Shown in pieces: positions 21,277-33,112 of a DNA stretch of 64,000 nucleotides. Both the position numbers and the translations under genes were made by a program. The DNA is from Deltaproteobacteria bacterium (GTDB lineage: Bacteria > Desulfobacterota > Desulfomonilia > UBA1062). Below the pieces are notes generated by a model. That model did not search any database and had not been told where the DNA came from. It was given only the letters and a program-made list of their open reading frames with translations. The DNA lies in contig JAKPPU010000067.1 of NCBI GenBank assembly GCA_029547185.1, forward strand, positions 78,510-142,509, given 5' to 3'. Within the stretch, counting starts at the first letter, position 1. Each line of letters starts with the position of its first letter.

Positions 21277-21777
21277 ATGAGGGAATCGCCATATCTCAAG
21301 AACAGAGACGATCTCATCGGGACGTTGAGGAAAATTCCATTCTTAAGCTCCTATGAGATTAAATTCCTCCGAAAGATCCTCGAACTGAGCAAGCTTCGCA
21401 TATATGGAGCGGATGAAATCATCACCAGACAGGGTGAATACGATACGTGGCTGTACGTGATCCTTTCAGGCGAAGTGAGGGTGGTCAAGGACGAAGAGGA
21501 GATCGCGCGGCTCGATGCACAGGGTGGAACATTCGGAGAGCTTGCCATGATCGATGGTGAAGCGCGGTCTGCTTCGGTCTACGCCGTCTCGGAAAACACC
21601 ACCTGCCTCGCCATCGACGGTGCTTTGCTCGACCGGCTGGACCCCTGGGAACGGACCGATTTCGAAGCGGTCTATTACAGGCTTCTCGCAGAAATTCTTG
21701 CCCACCGCCTGCGGATAACGAGCAGCGAGCTTTCCCGTGTGAAGCAGAACCTGGAGTTCATCAACAAGACATCCTGA
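21277..21777 (+). CDS. Cyclic nucleotide-binding domain protein
   Basis: IITRQGEYDTWLYVILSGEVRVVKDEEEIARLDAQGGTFGELAMIDGEARSASVYAVSENT typical cNMP-binding fold; no HTH. Confidence 0.85.
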   Translation: MRESPYLKNRDDLIGTLRKIPFLSSYEIKFLRKILELSKLRIYGADEIITRQGEYDTWLYVILSGEVRVVKDEEEIARLDAQGGTFGELAMIDGEARSASVYAVSENTTCLAIDGALLDRLDPWERTDFEAVYYRLLAEILAHRLRITSSELSRVKQNLEFINKTS

Positions 21778-21867
21778 GCCTCTACTCGGAAAGTACCATC
21801 ATACCCCTAAAAAGACCTTAGGTATTTCCGGTCATCTGACGATGTATCCAATACAGGAGAAATTTTC

Positions 21868-23271
21868 GTGTCCTGGGAAAGCACACAAACAAAACAAGGC
21901 AGCAGACCTTTCGATTCAAATACGGTGAATTTCCTGAAAAGGCTTCTGATCACGTTTTTTATGGCCATTTCATGGGTCATACTCGCTCTCTGCATTCGCC
22001 TGTCCCCCGCCTCGGGTGCCGATTACCCGGTTGCGGATCGGCTGTCTGCCGGAGAGCGCTTTGACGGATACGGGACTACTGAAGCCGTACAGGCTGTGCC
22101 TTATCCCTTCATGGAACATCCTGATTCCCGGGATATCTCCATCAGCATCGGCAAAACGGCCTTCGAGAACGGGGATTATGATTCAGCCGTCGAGGCCTTC
22201 GATCAGGCGCTGGCAGACCGACCCGATCCTTCGATCGAAGGTCTTGCATCCGAGAGCGGATCTTCCGTATCCAGCCCGCAAGGGGCAGCCCGGCAGCATC
22301 TCGAAGAAGCCCTCTCCTTTAATCCGCACCAGGAAGTGCAGTCAACAATCAATAAAAATCTTCGGGTGATCAAGTCGTCGAAAAAGGAGCATTTCCTTTC
22401 AGCCAAGATATCCCTTGGGCTTGATCTCAACGATGATGACCCTGCACACGCGGGAGCGAATATCGGGACAACCGCCAGCCTCAACGATGCCGTCACGGTG
22501 ACGGTGGACAGGCCACAAAAAGGCCAGAAGCACACCAGCACGGCGAGCTTCGATTACCTGTACCGTCCGAGGGGAAGCTCCGTTTCCTGGAAGCTCTCGG
22601 GCATGAACTACGTGGCCGTCTACCGGGACAATAAGGATCTCAATGTGAACCTGTACGATTTCAAGGCAGGAACAAGCATCTATAGAAACAAGCTCACATG
22701 GGATATCTACGGAGCCACGAACAACCTGACCTGCGGTTTCGGCCAATACCTTCGCACCTACGGTACAGGCACGACGGTGAATTATGCCTTCACCTCCTTT
22801 TTCAGGCTGAGCGTGGACGGGAAGATCAAGATGAAGAACTACTTCGAGGATGACAATATGGATGCCAGGAACATGAGCCTGGCCGTGTCCCCCAAGTTTG
22901 CCTTGGGCCGAAACCGCATCTCGCTGAGCGTAGGCCTGGAGCAGGAAGATGCACGGGATGAGATCAACTCCTATACGAAAATCATTGGAAACGCCACCTA
23001 TGAGGTCATTCTCCCCTTTGCTTCGAGCGCTTATGTAAGCTACCGGTATCAGGGCACGGAATACAAATCCCTTTCCGACACGAGCCGGATGGATGAGGTG
23101 CGCTATATTTCGACCGGTCTCACCAAGAGCCTCCCTGTCTGGGAATCGACTTCCGGGAAGGTCAAAATGGATCTCAACCTCAATTACAGCTATACGAGGG
23201 CGGATTCCAACATCGACCTGTATGCCTACACCAAGAAAATCCTCACCTCGGGCATGTCGGTAATGTTTTAA
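21868..23271 (+). CDS. Putative outer-membrane beta-barrel protein with a short TPR segment
   Basis: N-terminal hydrophobic segment; GKTAFENGDYDSAVEAFDQALADRP (TPR); alternating amphipathic strands; ends in ...LTSGMSVMF (terminal Phe). Confidence 0.6.
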   Translation: MSWESTQTKQGSRPFDSNTVNFLKRLLITFFMAISWVILALCIRLSPASGADYPVADRLSAGERFDGYGTTEAVQAVPYPFMEHPDSRDISISIGKTAFENGDYDSAVEAFDQALADRPDPSIEGLASESGSSVSSPQGAARQHLEEALSFNPHQEVQSTINKNLRVIKSSKKEHFLSAKISLGLDLNDDDPAHAGANIGTTASLNDAVTVTVDRPQKGQKHTSTASFDYLYRPRGSSVSWKLSGMNYVAVYRDNKDLNVNLYDFKAGTSIYRNKLTWDIYGATNNLTCGFGQYLRTYGTGTTVNYAFTSFFRLSVDGKIKMKNYFEDDNMDARNMSLAVSPKFALGRNRISLSVGLEQEDARDEINSYTKIIGNATYEVILPFASSAYVSYRYQGTEYKSLSDTSRMDEVRYISTGLTKSLPVWESTSGKVKMDLNLNYSYTRADSNIDLYAYTKKILTSGMSVMF

Positions 23272-23376
23272 AAGCCCGGTTTAAGTTTCGCCCCTGCCTT
23301 TTTAAGCCCTGGGCTCGGCAGAGATCAGCTTCATGGAATGCCGAAGTGCTTGCCGCTATGTTGGAAAAGATCCGAC

Positions 23377-23412
23377 AAAAAAGAGCCGCCCCGGCATAAT
23401 CCGGGACGGCTC
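23377..23412 (-). terminator. Rho-independent terminator for hppA
   Basis: Minus-strand GAGCCGTCCCGG-ATTATG-CCGGGGCGGCTC followed by TTTTTT. Confidence 0.9.
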
Positions 23413-23437
23413 TCTACGTGTTCTTAAGATTTACTGC

Positions 23438-25927
<2,490 letters not shown>

Positions 25928-26350
25928 TTAATCTCCTTGTTTATTGGTCGATTGATACATTAGTGCCTGCATCGGAGGCAACAGCCTGACGGACGCAAGC
26001 AACGGCTAGTATCTTAATACCTTCCCACGTCTTTTTTGCCATGAACCGGCACGTATGACAAGTGACTCAACCTCGCTCTCAAGGATCACAATATTCTCGG
26101 CTATTAATACCATCAGTATGCCCACTAAGGTAATAGAAACAATGCCCGTCAATCCTATCAATCATGAGTGAATCATCATTCAGCCCTTAAAACAATACAA
26201 TACGTCCCCATCCCTGTCAAGAATTATTATGCCGATGATTTCTCCAGGCATCATGAACTGCGCAATGCAGAACGAGCCTGCAGGGGCTGGCCCGGTCATG
26301 TTCTTCGCCGGTACTCGCCAGGAATCTTTACCAGAATTTAAAGGTAATGA

Positions 26351-26380
26351 TTGACATTTACTAGACGACTGGTCTACTAT
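26351..26380 (+). promoter_or_regulatory. Predicted sigma-70 promoter with embedded TetR-type operator
   Basis: TTGACA (26351-26356), 18-bp spacer, TACTAT (26375-26380); spacer overlaps palindrome TAGAC-GACTG-GTCTA (26362-26376); ATG of TetR at 26403. Confidence 0.7.
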
Positions 26381-26402
26381 GCTGCGCAGGCAGGGAGGTG
26401 CC

Positions 26403-26981
26403 ATGGCAAAGGAAGATACACGGCTTGCCATCATACGGGAGGGGGCCCGCCTCATCCACTCGAAGGGATACAACAATACCGGCCTGTCCGATATCCTCCG
26501 CTCAGCCGGCATACCCAAGGGCTCGTTCTATTTTTATTTCAAGAGCAAAGACGATTTCGGGCTCGCGGTCATCGATTACTACTGGGCATTCATCGAGGGC
26601 ATGGCCAAATCGTACCTGGAAGGGAGCGGAACCCCTCTTGAGCGATTCGAGAGGTTCATCGACGCCTACGAGAACATCTTCGAAAAGATGAATTTGAGCT
26701 GCGGATGCCCCATCGGCAACCTCATGCAGGAGATGAGCGATCTGAGCGAAGACTTCAGGAAAAAGGTCGGGAGCGTCTATTCCCGGATGAAAGACGCCAT
26801 CGGGAAGTGCCTCGAAGAGGCAAAGGACAAAGGCGAGGTCCCGGCAGGCCTCGATCCGGCCGAGGCAGCCCAGTTCATCCTCAACTCCTGGGAAGGAGCC
26901 ATCATGCACATGAAGCTCGCAAAGAGCATAGAGCCCTTGAAGGTTTTCAAGCGGATGGTCTTCGAGCGCATCCTGAAATAG
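26403..26981 (+). CDS. TetR/AcrR family transcriptional regulator
   Basis: IIREGARLIHSKGYNNTGLSDILRSAGIPKGSFYFYFKSKDDFGLAVIDYY TetR HTH. Confidence 0.93.
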   Translation: MAKEDTRLAIIREGARLIHSKGYNNTGLSDILRSAGIPKGSFYFYFKSKDDFGLAVIDYYWAFIEGMAKSYLEGSGTPLERFERFIDAYENIFEKMNLSCGCPIGNLMQEMSDLSEDFRKKVGSVYSRMKDAIGKCLEEAKDKGEVPAGLDPAEAAQFILNSWEGAIMHMKLAKSIEPLKVFKRMVFERILK

Positions 26982-27064
26982 GCGATTAAATTTTATGCAC
27001 CGTCAAGGAGCATCCCTTGAAGGTGCTTAAAAAGGCAGAACAATCCTTACGAGGAGGAAGGGAT

Positions 27065-29302
27065 ATGGGGCAATGGCATAAAACCGGCTGTGTCCTCTGC
27101 GCGCAGAACTGCGGGCTCGAGGTCTTCGTCGAGAACAACCGGATCTCCAAGGTAAAAGGCGACAAGGACAATCCGCGATCAAAGGGCTATGTGTGCCGCA
27201 AGGGGGCCAATATAGCCTTCTATCAGCACCACAGCGGCAGGCTTTCCCATCCTTTAAAAAAGGTCGGCTCCTCATTCGAACGCATCTCCTGGGATGAAGC
27301 CGTGGGAGAAATTTCCGAGAAGCTCCGGTCTATTGTCGGAACGTACGGCCCGAAGAGCTTCGCCTACATGGGAGGCGGAGGACAGGGCTGCCACTTTGAG
27401 GCTGCGTTCGGGGTGAGGCTCTTGCGGGCACTCGGCTCGCGCTATCACTACAGCGCCCTCGGACAGGAGCTCACCGGGATCTTCTGGGCGAGCGGCCGCT
27501 TCACCGGCAAGCAGTATCTCTACGCCATACCGGACGAGCACCGATCCGACATGATCCTCGCCATCGGCTGGAACGGCATGCAGAGCCATCAGATGCCAAG
27601 GGCGCCGCTCGTGCTCAGAGAGTTCTCGAAGAACCCGGACAAGCTCCTCGTGGTCATCGATCCGAGAAAATCGGAAACCGCCGAGATCGCGGATATCCAT
27701 CTCCCTGTCCGGCCGGGAACGGATGCCCTGCTCACGAGGGCCATGATCGCCATCCTCCTCAAAGAAGACTGGCACGACAAGGAGTACATCGACCGGCACG
27801 TGAGCGGCTTTGCCGAGATCGAGCCGTGGTTTAAGGACTTCGATGCAGAGGCTGCCGTGAAGGTATGCGGCCTCGACTTCGATCAGGTCCGCGAGGTCTG
27901 CCGGCTGCTTTCGACCAGGAAGTGGTGCATGCACACGGACCTCGGGATCTACATGAACCGCCACAGCACGGTTGCTTCCTATCTCCACCTCGCCATGGCG
28001 GCCCTGTGCGGAAGATTCTGCGTAGCGGGCGGCAATGTCATCCCCGGCAGCATCATGCCGCTCGGCGCCCATACGGACGAGCGCGACCCGAAGACGTGGC
28101 GCACCGTGGCCACGGGCTTCCCCGCCCTCATGGGCGTATTCCCGCCCAACGTGATGCCCGAAGAGATTCTCTCCGACAATCCCGAGCGCCTGCGGGCGGT
28201 CCTGTGCTGCCAGTCGAATCCTTTAAGGTCCTTTGCCGACACGACCGCGTACGAGCAGGCTTTTCAGAAGCTCGACCTGCTGGTGACCTGCGAGCTTGCC
28301 ATGACCGAAACCGCCGCCCTCTCCCACTATGTCCTGCCCGCCCTTTCGGCCTATGAATCGTGGGATGCGACCTTCTTCGCCTGGACCTTCCCCGAGATCT
28401 ACTTCCAGATGAGGCGGCCCATCCTCGAGCCGGAGGGAGAGCGGTGCGAGCTGAGCCGGATCCATGTGAAGCTCGCCGATGCGCTCGGGCTCATCCCGGC
28501 AATTCCTGACTCTCTGAAAAACGCCGCGAGGGGCGACCGGCTCGCCTTCGGCATGGAGCTCATGAAGTATGCAGGTGAAGAGCCCAGGGCCCTTCCGAAC
28601 ATGCAGTACGTCCTGGCAAAGACCCTCGGAGAGCATCTCGGTTCTGCCAATCTCGCGGCGCTGTGGGGTATGCTGCAGGTAGCGCCGAAAGACTTCCGCA
28701 GGTGTGCGGCCAGGGCCGGTTTCACTCCGGGGCCGACCATGGGCGAGGACATTTTCCGGGCCGTCATCGACCATCCCGAGGGGCTCATCATCGGCAAAGC
28801 CGACCCTGAGAACAACTTCTCCTCCCTGCAGACAGAAGACGGCAGGGTGAATATCCACATCCCGGAAATGGCGGACTGGGTGAAGAGCATCGCGCCCGAA
28901 TCCGAGGAGAAGGCACTCATGCCCGATCCGAACTACCCCCTCATCCTCCAGGCAGGCCGCCACATGAGCATGAACGCAAACACCATCATGCGGGACCCGG
29001 CATGGAATGAAGGAAAGCGGGACTGTACGGTCCTGGTGCATCCGGCGGATGCCGCAGGCCTGGGCATCATCGACGGCCAGATGGTAAGGGTGAGCACGGA
29101 AGCGGGCCGGGTGGAGATCGAGGCAGAGATTACCGAGGCGACAAGGCAAGGTCAGGTCATCATCCCCCACGGGTTCGGGATGATCCATGACGGCAGGGAA
29201 CATGGCGCGAATGTGAACAGGCTCACCAAGAATACCTACCGGGACAGGTTTGCAGGCACACCTCTTCACCGGTATGTGAGGTGCAGGATCGAAGCAGTCT
29301 GA
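27065..29302 (+). CDS. Molybdopterin-dependent oxidoreductase (DMSO reductase family), cytoplasmic
   Basis: CVLCAQNCGLEVFVENNRISKVKGDKDNPRSKGYVCRKG [4Fe-4S] motif; molydopterin dinucleotide-binding C-terminus; no Tat signal. Confidence 0.92.
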   Translation: MGQWHKTGCVLCAQNCGLEVFVENNRISKVKGDKDNPRSKGYVCRKGANIAFYQHHSGRLSHPLKKVGSSFERISWDEAVGEISEKLRSIVGTYGPKSFAYMGGGGQGCHFEAAFGVRLLRALGSRYHYSALGQELTGIFWASGRFTGKQYLYAIPDEHRSDMILAIGWNGMQSHQMPRAPLVLREFSKNPDKLLVVIDPRKSETAEIADIHLPVRPGTDALLTRAMIAILLKEDWHDKEYIDRHVSGFAEIEPWFKDFDAEAAVKVCGLDFDQVREVCRLLSTRKWCMHTDLGIYMNRHSTVASYLHLAMAALCGRFCVAGGNVIPGSIMPLGAHTDERDPKTWRTVATGFPALMGVFPPNVMPEEILSDNPERLRAVLCCQSNPLRSFADTTAYEQAFQKLDLLVTCELAMTETAALSHYVLPALSAYESWDATFFAWTFPEIYFQMRRPILEPEGERCELSRIHVKLADALGLIPAIPDSLKNAARGDRLAFGMELMKYAGEEPRALPNMQYVLAKTLGEHLGSANLAALWGMLQVAPKDFRRCAARAGFTPGPTMGEDIFRAVIDHPEGLIIGKADPENNFSSLQTEDGRVNIHIPEMADWVKSIAPESEEKALMPDPNYPLILQAGRHMSMNANTIMRDPAWNEGKRDCTVLVHPADAAGLGIIDGQMVRVSTEAGRVEIEAEITEATRQGQVIIPHGFGMIHDGREHGANVNRLTKNTYRDRFAGTPLHRYVRCRIEAV

Positions 29303-29326
29303 AACATTATCTAAGGAGGAGAGTAT

Positions 29327-30409
29327 ATGGACGTATATGATAAATTGAGGCAGATCCTCGATGCGAGCCCCACCGGGGCGCCGCCCTCGAAGATATTCGA
29401 TGAGATCCTTCGGATGCTGTTCTCGCCTGAGGAGGCATCCCTCGCCGTGCACATGGGCCTGTCCCCGAGGAAGCTCTCTGTCATTGCGAAGGACGCGGGC
29501 CTGCCCGAGGACGAGGCGGAAAAGATGCTCGAGGCCATGGCCGACAGGGCGGTGATCTTTTCCCGCGAAAAAGACGGCATCCGATCCTACAGCCTTCTCC
29601 CGACCATTCCGGGCCTGTTCGAGTTCCCCCTGATGAAGGGCATCGTAACACCCGAACAGGAAAAGCTGGGGAAACTCTGGGACGAATACCACAGTGAAGC
29701 CCTCGGCGCTTCCTTTTCCGGCCGCCCTACGCCCATCGCCCGGGTCATCCCGGTGGAGCAGTCCATGAAGGCGGATACGAAGGTTCAGCCCTATGAAGAG
29801 ATCGTCAAGCTCATCGATTCGGTCAAATACTTTGCCTTGGCCCGGTGCGCGTGCAGGGAAAGCGTAAAAAGCTGCGACAGCCCGAGAGAGATGTGCCTCA
29901 TCTTCGAAGGCGCAGGCCGGTTCCTGGTTCAGCGCGGATTCGCCCGGGAGATCAGCAGGGAAGAAGCCCACAAGGTGCTCGACCTCGCCGAGAAGTCGGG
30001 GCTCGTCCATACGGTCAGCAACAGCGCGGACAAACCCACCTTCATCTGCAACTGCTGTCCGTGCTGCTGCACCATCCTCACCTGCAGCACGCGGCTCGGT
30101 CTCCCGAACGCCTTTGCGCCGAGCGGCTTCGAGGCCCGGATCGATGCGGAAGCCTGCACAGGCTGCGGCGTATGCGCCGACGACCGCTGCCCCAAGGAGG
30201 CCATCGAAGTCATTGACGACAAGGCGCTCCTGTCGCCGGAAAAATGCATCGGCTGCGGGCTATGCGTCTCTGCCTGCCCGGCTGAGGCGATCGCCCTGAT
30301 AAGGAGGGCCGAGCCCCCGCAGGTGCTGCCGACGCTCAACGAGCTGGGCATCAAGGTATTGACTGAAAAGGGCAAGATCGAGGCATACTTGAGCCAGATG
30401 AAGGGTTGA
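29327..30409 (+). CDS. 4Fe-4S dicluster ferredoxin-domain protein
   Basis: CTGCGVCADDRCPKEAIEV and CIGCGLCVSACPAEAIAL; additional Cys-rich CCPCCCTILTCS; gap of 24 bp from the molybdoenzyme. Confidence 0.88.
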   Translation: MDVYDKLRQILDASPTGAPPSKIFDEILRMLFSPEEASLAVHMGLSPRKLSVIAKDAGLPEDEAEKMLEAMADRAVIFSREKDGIRSYSLLPTIPGLFEFPLMKGIVTPEQEKLGKLWDEYHSEALGASFSGRPTPIARVIPVEQSMKADTKVQPYEEIVKLIDSVKYFALARCACRESVKSCDSPREMCLIFEGAGRFLVQRGFAREISREEAHKVLDLAEKSGLVHTVSNSADKPTFICNCCPCCCTILTCSTRLGLPNAFAPSGFEARIDAEACTGCGVCADDRCPKEAIEVIDDKALLSPEKCIGCGLCVSACPAEAIALIRRAEPPQVLPTLNELGIKVLTEKGKIEAYLSQMKG

Positions 30410-30473
30410 TCTCCATATCTTGCCCGATTATATCTTATTGTAATTAATAGCATTTTATGCTAAGCTTCAGGCA

Positions 30474-31625
30474 ATGAATAAATATGATGTCGCCGTCGTG
30501 GGCAGCGGTCCGGGAGGCGCTGCCTCGGCGTACATTCTCTCTGCCTCAGGAATGAAGGTGGCCCTGATCGACAGGTGCGTCTTCCCGAGAAACAAGCTCT
30601 GCGGAGGGCTGCTGAGCGGAAGGGCCAAGACGGCATTCGAGAGCATCTTCGATGAGGCCTGGGGACCGGCAATAGAAAGCGAGATGTGCGGCGCCCGATT
30701 CTTCGGCAGCGAGGGACTGCTCAACAGCATAGACAACTCCTACCCTCTCTACCTTACATCCAGAAAGACGTTCGATTCGTACCTCCTCGAACTGGCCTCG
30801 AAGAAGGGCCCAAAGGTATTCCATGGCGTTGCGGTTACCTCGATCGACAGAAACAGGGTGAACTTCAGAGACGGAACGTCCTTCACGTCCGACTTCATCA
30901 TCGGGGCGGACGGCGCGACGAGCCGGGTGCGCACCTGCCTTTTCCCGGATTCGTTTCATAAGGAAGACTATGCCCTGTGCTTTCAATCTGAAATTCCGAG
31001 GTCCGAGCTCAGGGAAACGAAGCCGCTGCCCGAAATCTATTTCGGGTTCGTCAGGTGGGGTTATGCCTGGGTCTTTCCCAAGGGAGAGACCCTTTCCATC
31101 GGGATAGGCGGCTCTCTCTCGAAGAACAGGAACATGAAGAACCTCTTCACCCGTTTCTTCAGGCATGTGACCGGCAGAGGCCCTGAAAGCATCAGGGGCT
31201 GCTATACCCCTTTGGGGAATTACTCGAAAAAGCCGGGCATCGGAAATGCCCTCCTGGTGGGCGATGCGGCAGGCCTGGTCGATCCCATAACCGGTGAAGG
31301 CATCGCATTCGCCCTCATGAGCGGGAAGTTCGCTGCGCAGTCCATTCTGAAGGCAGCAAACAGCGGCATCCCCCATATGGCCTATGATTTCTACAAACCC
31401 TCGTACAGAAGCATCACAAGATTCTTTTCACCCGCAAAAATGCTGAGGCACTTCCTGTACCCGAGCTATCCCCAGGCAAGGCTCATCAGGGCGTTGCCCC
31501 GTGCCACGGAGATCGTCGAAAGCTATCTCGGACTGATAGCTGGCCGGATGAACTATTACGAGTTTGCCCGCATCGCGTTTGGAAAAACAGTGCGGGACCT
31601 TTTCAACAGAACAGGCAGACAATGA
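30474..31625 (+). CDS. Geranylgeranyl reductase family FAD-dependent oxidoreductase
   Basis: YDVAVVGSGPGGAASAYILSASGMKVALIDRCVFPRNKLCGGLLSGRA; LLVGDAAGLVDPITGEGIAFAL. Confidence 0.88.
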   Translation: MNKYDVAVVGSGPGGAASAYILSASGMKVALIDRCVFPRNKLCGGLLSGRAKTAFESIFDEAWGPAIESEMCGARFFGSEGLLNSIDNSYPLYLTSRKTFDSYLLELASKKGPKVFHGVAVTSIDRNRVNFRDGTSFTSDFIIGADGATSRVRTCLFPDSFHKEDYALCFQSEIPRSELRETKPLPEIYFGFVRWGYAWVFPKGETLSIGIGGSLSKNRNMKNLFTRFFRHVTGRGPESIRGCYTPLGNYSKKPGIGNALLVGDAAGLVDPITGEGIAFALMSGKFAAQSILKAANSGIPHMAYDFYKPSYRSITRFFSPAKMLRHFLYPSYPQARLIRALPRATEIVESYLGLIAGRMNYYEFARIAFGKTVRDLFNRTGRQ

Positions 31626-31768
31626 GATCTTCCGGCTGGGGGATACGCCTGTGAATTGATTTGTTTGCTTGACGGCATAATAATCTATCCTTAGATCACC
31701 TCGGCCCGATTCCTTCAAAACAGTGCAAGCCGCCCCATGTTATGCCGGAGCGTATGAGAGGGGTCAGG

Positions 31769-32272
31769 ATGAAAAGAGAGCTCGGGTTTACATGGATCAT
31801 ATGCTTGGCTCTGACTTTAACGGTCATCAGCTGCGGAGAGGGGGATGACGATGAAGCCGCGATCGTCAGGTTGGAGGGAAGCTATGACGGTCAGGCTTCC
31901 AACATTGATCTTAACGGCACTCAGCTGATCTTTACAAATACCCCCGAGACGATCTATCCTTCCGTCATCTATGCCATAACGGACGAGGCGGACCTATCCG
32001 AGTTCAACACCCTGCTGGCAAACCTCGGCGACAGTACTGCCGCACTGGACCTCCCGTCGCTCGATACGTATGACTATTTCATCTTCAAAGCAGCGAATGC
32101 ATGCACGGGCAGCTATGAGCTCCTCTCGACGGAACAGCGTAATGGATCCATAACCTTCACGTTTAACGTAACGAATCTCGATAATCCTGAAGCAACCTGT
32201 ATTGAAAATTACAACCTGGAACTATGGATCTACAGAGGCCTCGAGATCAAATCATCTGAAAACGAAATGTGA
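31769..32272 (+). CDS. Hypothetical lipoprotein
   Basis: MKRELGFTWIICLALTLTVISCGEGDDDEAA lipoprotein-like signal; no recognised domain. Confidence 0.6.
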   Translation: MKRELGFTWIICLALTLTVISCGEGDDDEAAIVRLEGSYDGQASNIDLNGTQLIFTNTPETIYPSVIYAITDEADLSEFNTLLANLGDSTAALDLPSLDTYDYFIFKAANACTGSYELLSTEQRNGSITFTFNVTNLDNPEATCIENYNLELWIYRGLEIKSSENEM

Positions 32273-32597
32273 AATCTTCATTGTCAAGGCCGTGATTGAT
32301 GAATGTGGTATGCGGGCCCAGGCTATCACCGAGCCGGTACGCACGACCTTGCCCACCGGGGTAATGAGGTCCTGGCACAATCCGAACGTGCCTATGATCC
32401 TTGAACTGTTCATAGAGCGGGTCGATCCCCCGGGAAAACCCGATGATCGGATCACCCCGGGCCTTCTCGGGAAGGCCCGACCGGATGAAATTTTCGCAAG
32501 CGAGCTCGAGGAACCCGGTCATGAGGGAATGCACCCAGGCAGCAGGATCTGCGGTTATGTCCATACCTTCGGAACCCCCTCGATAGTGAAATCTCAC
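32247..32597 (-). pseudogene. Frameshifted remnant resembling the N-terminus of a QueG-like 4Fe-4S double-cluster protein
   Basis: GDPIIGFSRGIDPLYEQFKDH in one frame continues as IIGTFGLCQDLITPVGKVVRTGSVIAWARI in another; no 4Fe-4S cysteines remain. Homology from memory. Confidence 0.35.
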
Positions 32598-32620
32598 ATC
32601 CCTTCACAAAAGGCAATGGC

Positions 32621-33112
32621 CTAGGAAGGGGCAAGCACCTTTGCATAGATGATCTTGCTGTCGCCCGGGGCGTAGAAGTCTTTTATAAGGGCTTCCTGCT
32701 TATAGCCGTGCTTGAGATAGAATCCCCGCGTAGGCTCATAGAGGCTTCTCGACGAGGTCTCGATGTAGATGCGCGTGCCTCCCATGGCAGCGATCGCCGT
32801 TTCCGTGCGCTCGATGAGCATTCGGCCTATGCCCTTTCCGCGCTCCCGGGCGTGGACGGCGATCCAGTAGAGATCGAAGCTCGACCTCGTGCCTGGAATG
32901 GGCCCGAAGCACGTATACCCGGCAACGGAATTACCTTCCGCCTCGCAGAAGAGGAAGTGGTAGCCGCACTCGATGCCTTTATCGAGGCGCTCTTCCACGA
33001 GCTCCACCGCGACGCGAATTTCCTCTTCGTTGAAGAAGCCCGTCGATTCGACGATACCCCTGACTGCTGCGGCGTCATCCGGCAGTGTATGGCTGCGGAA
33101 CGTAAGCGACAT
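32621..33112 (-). CDS. GNAT family N-acetyltransferase
   Basis: LYWIAVHARERGKGIGRMLIERTETAIAAMGGTRIYIETSSRSLYEPTRGFYLKHGY; ATG overlaps upstream TAA (TAATG). Confidence 0.9.
   Translation of the reverse strand: MSLTFRSHTLPDDAAAVRGIVESTGFFNEEEIRVAVELVEERLDKGIECGYHFLFCEAEGNSVAGYTCFGPIPGTRSSFDLYWIAVHARERGKGIGRMLIERTETAIAAMGGTRIYIETSSRSLYEPTRGFYLKHGYKQEALIKDFYAPGDSKIIYAKVLAPS

Noticed and set aside
28223-30010. 595-aa minus-strand ORF
   Set aside because: Antisense to the molybdoenzyme and ferredoxin genes, which carry clear motifs.
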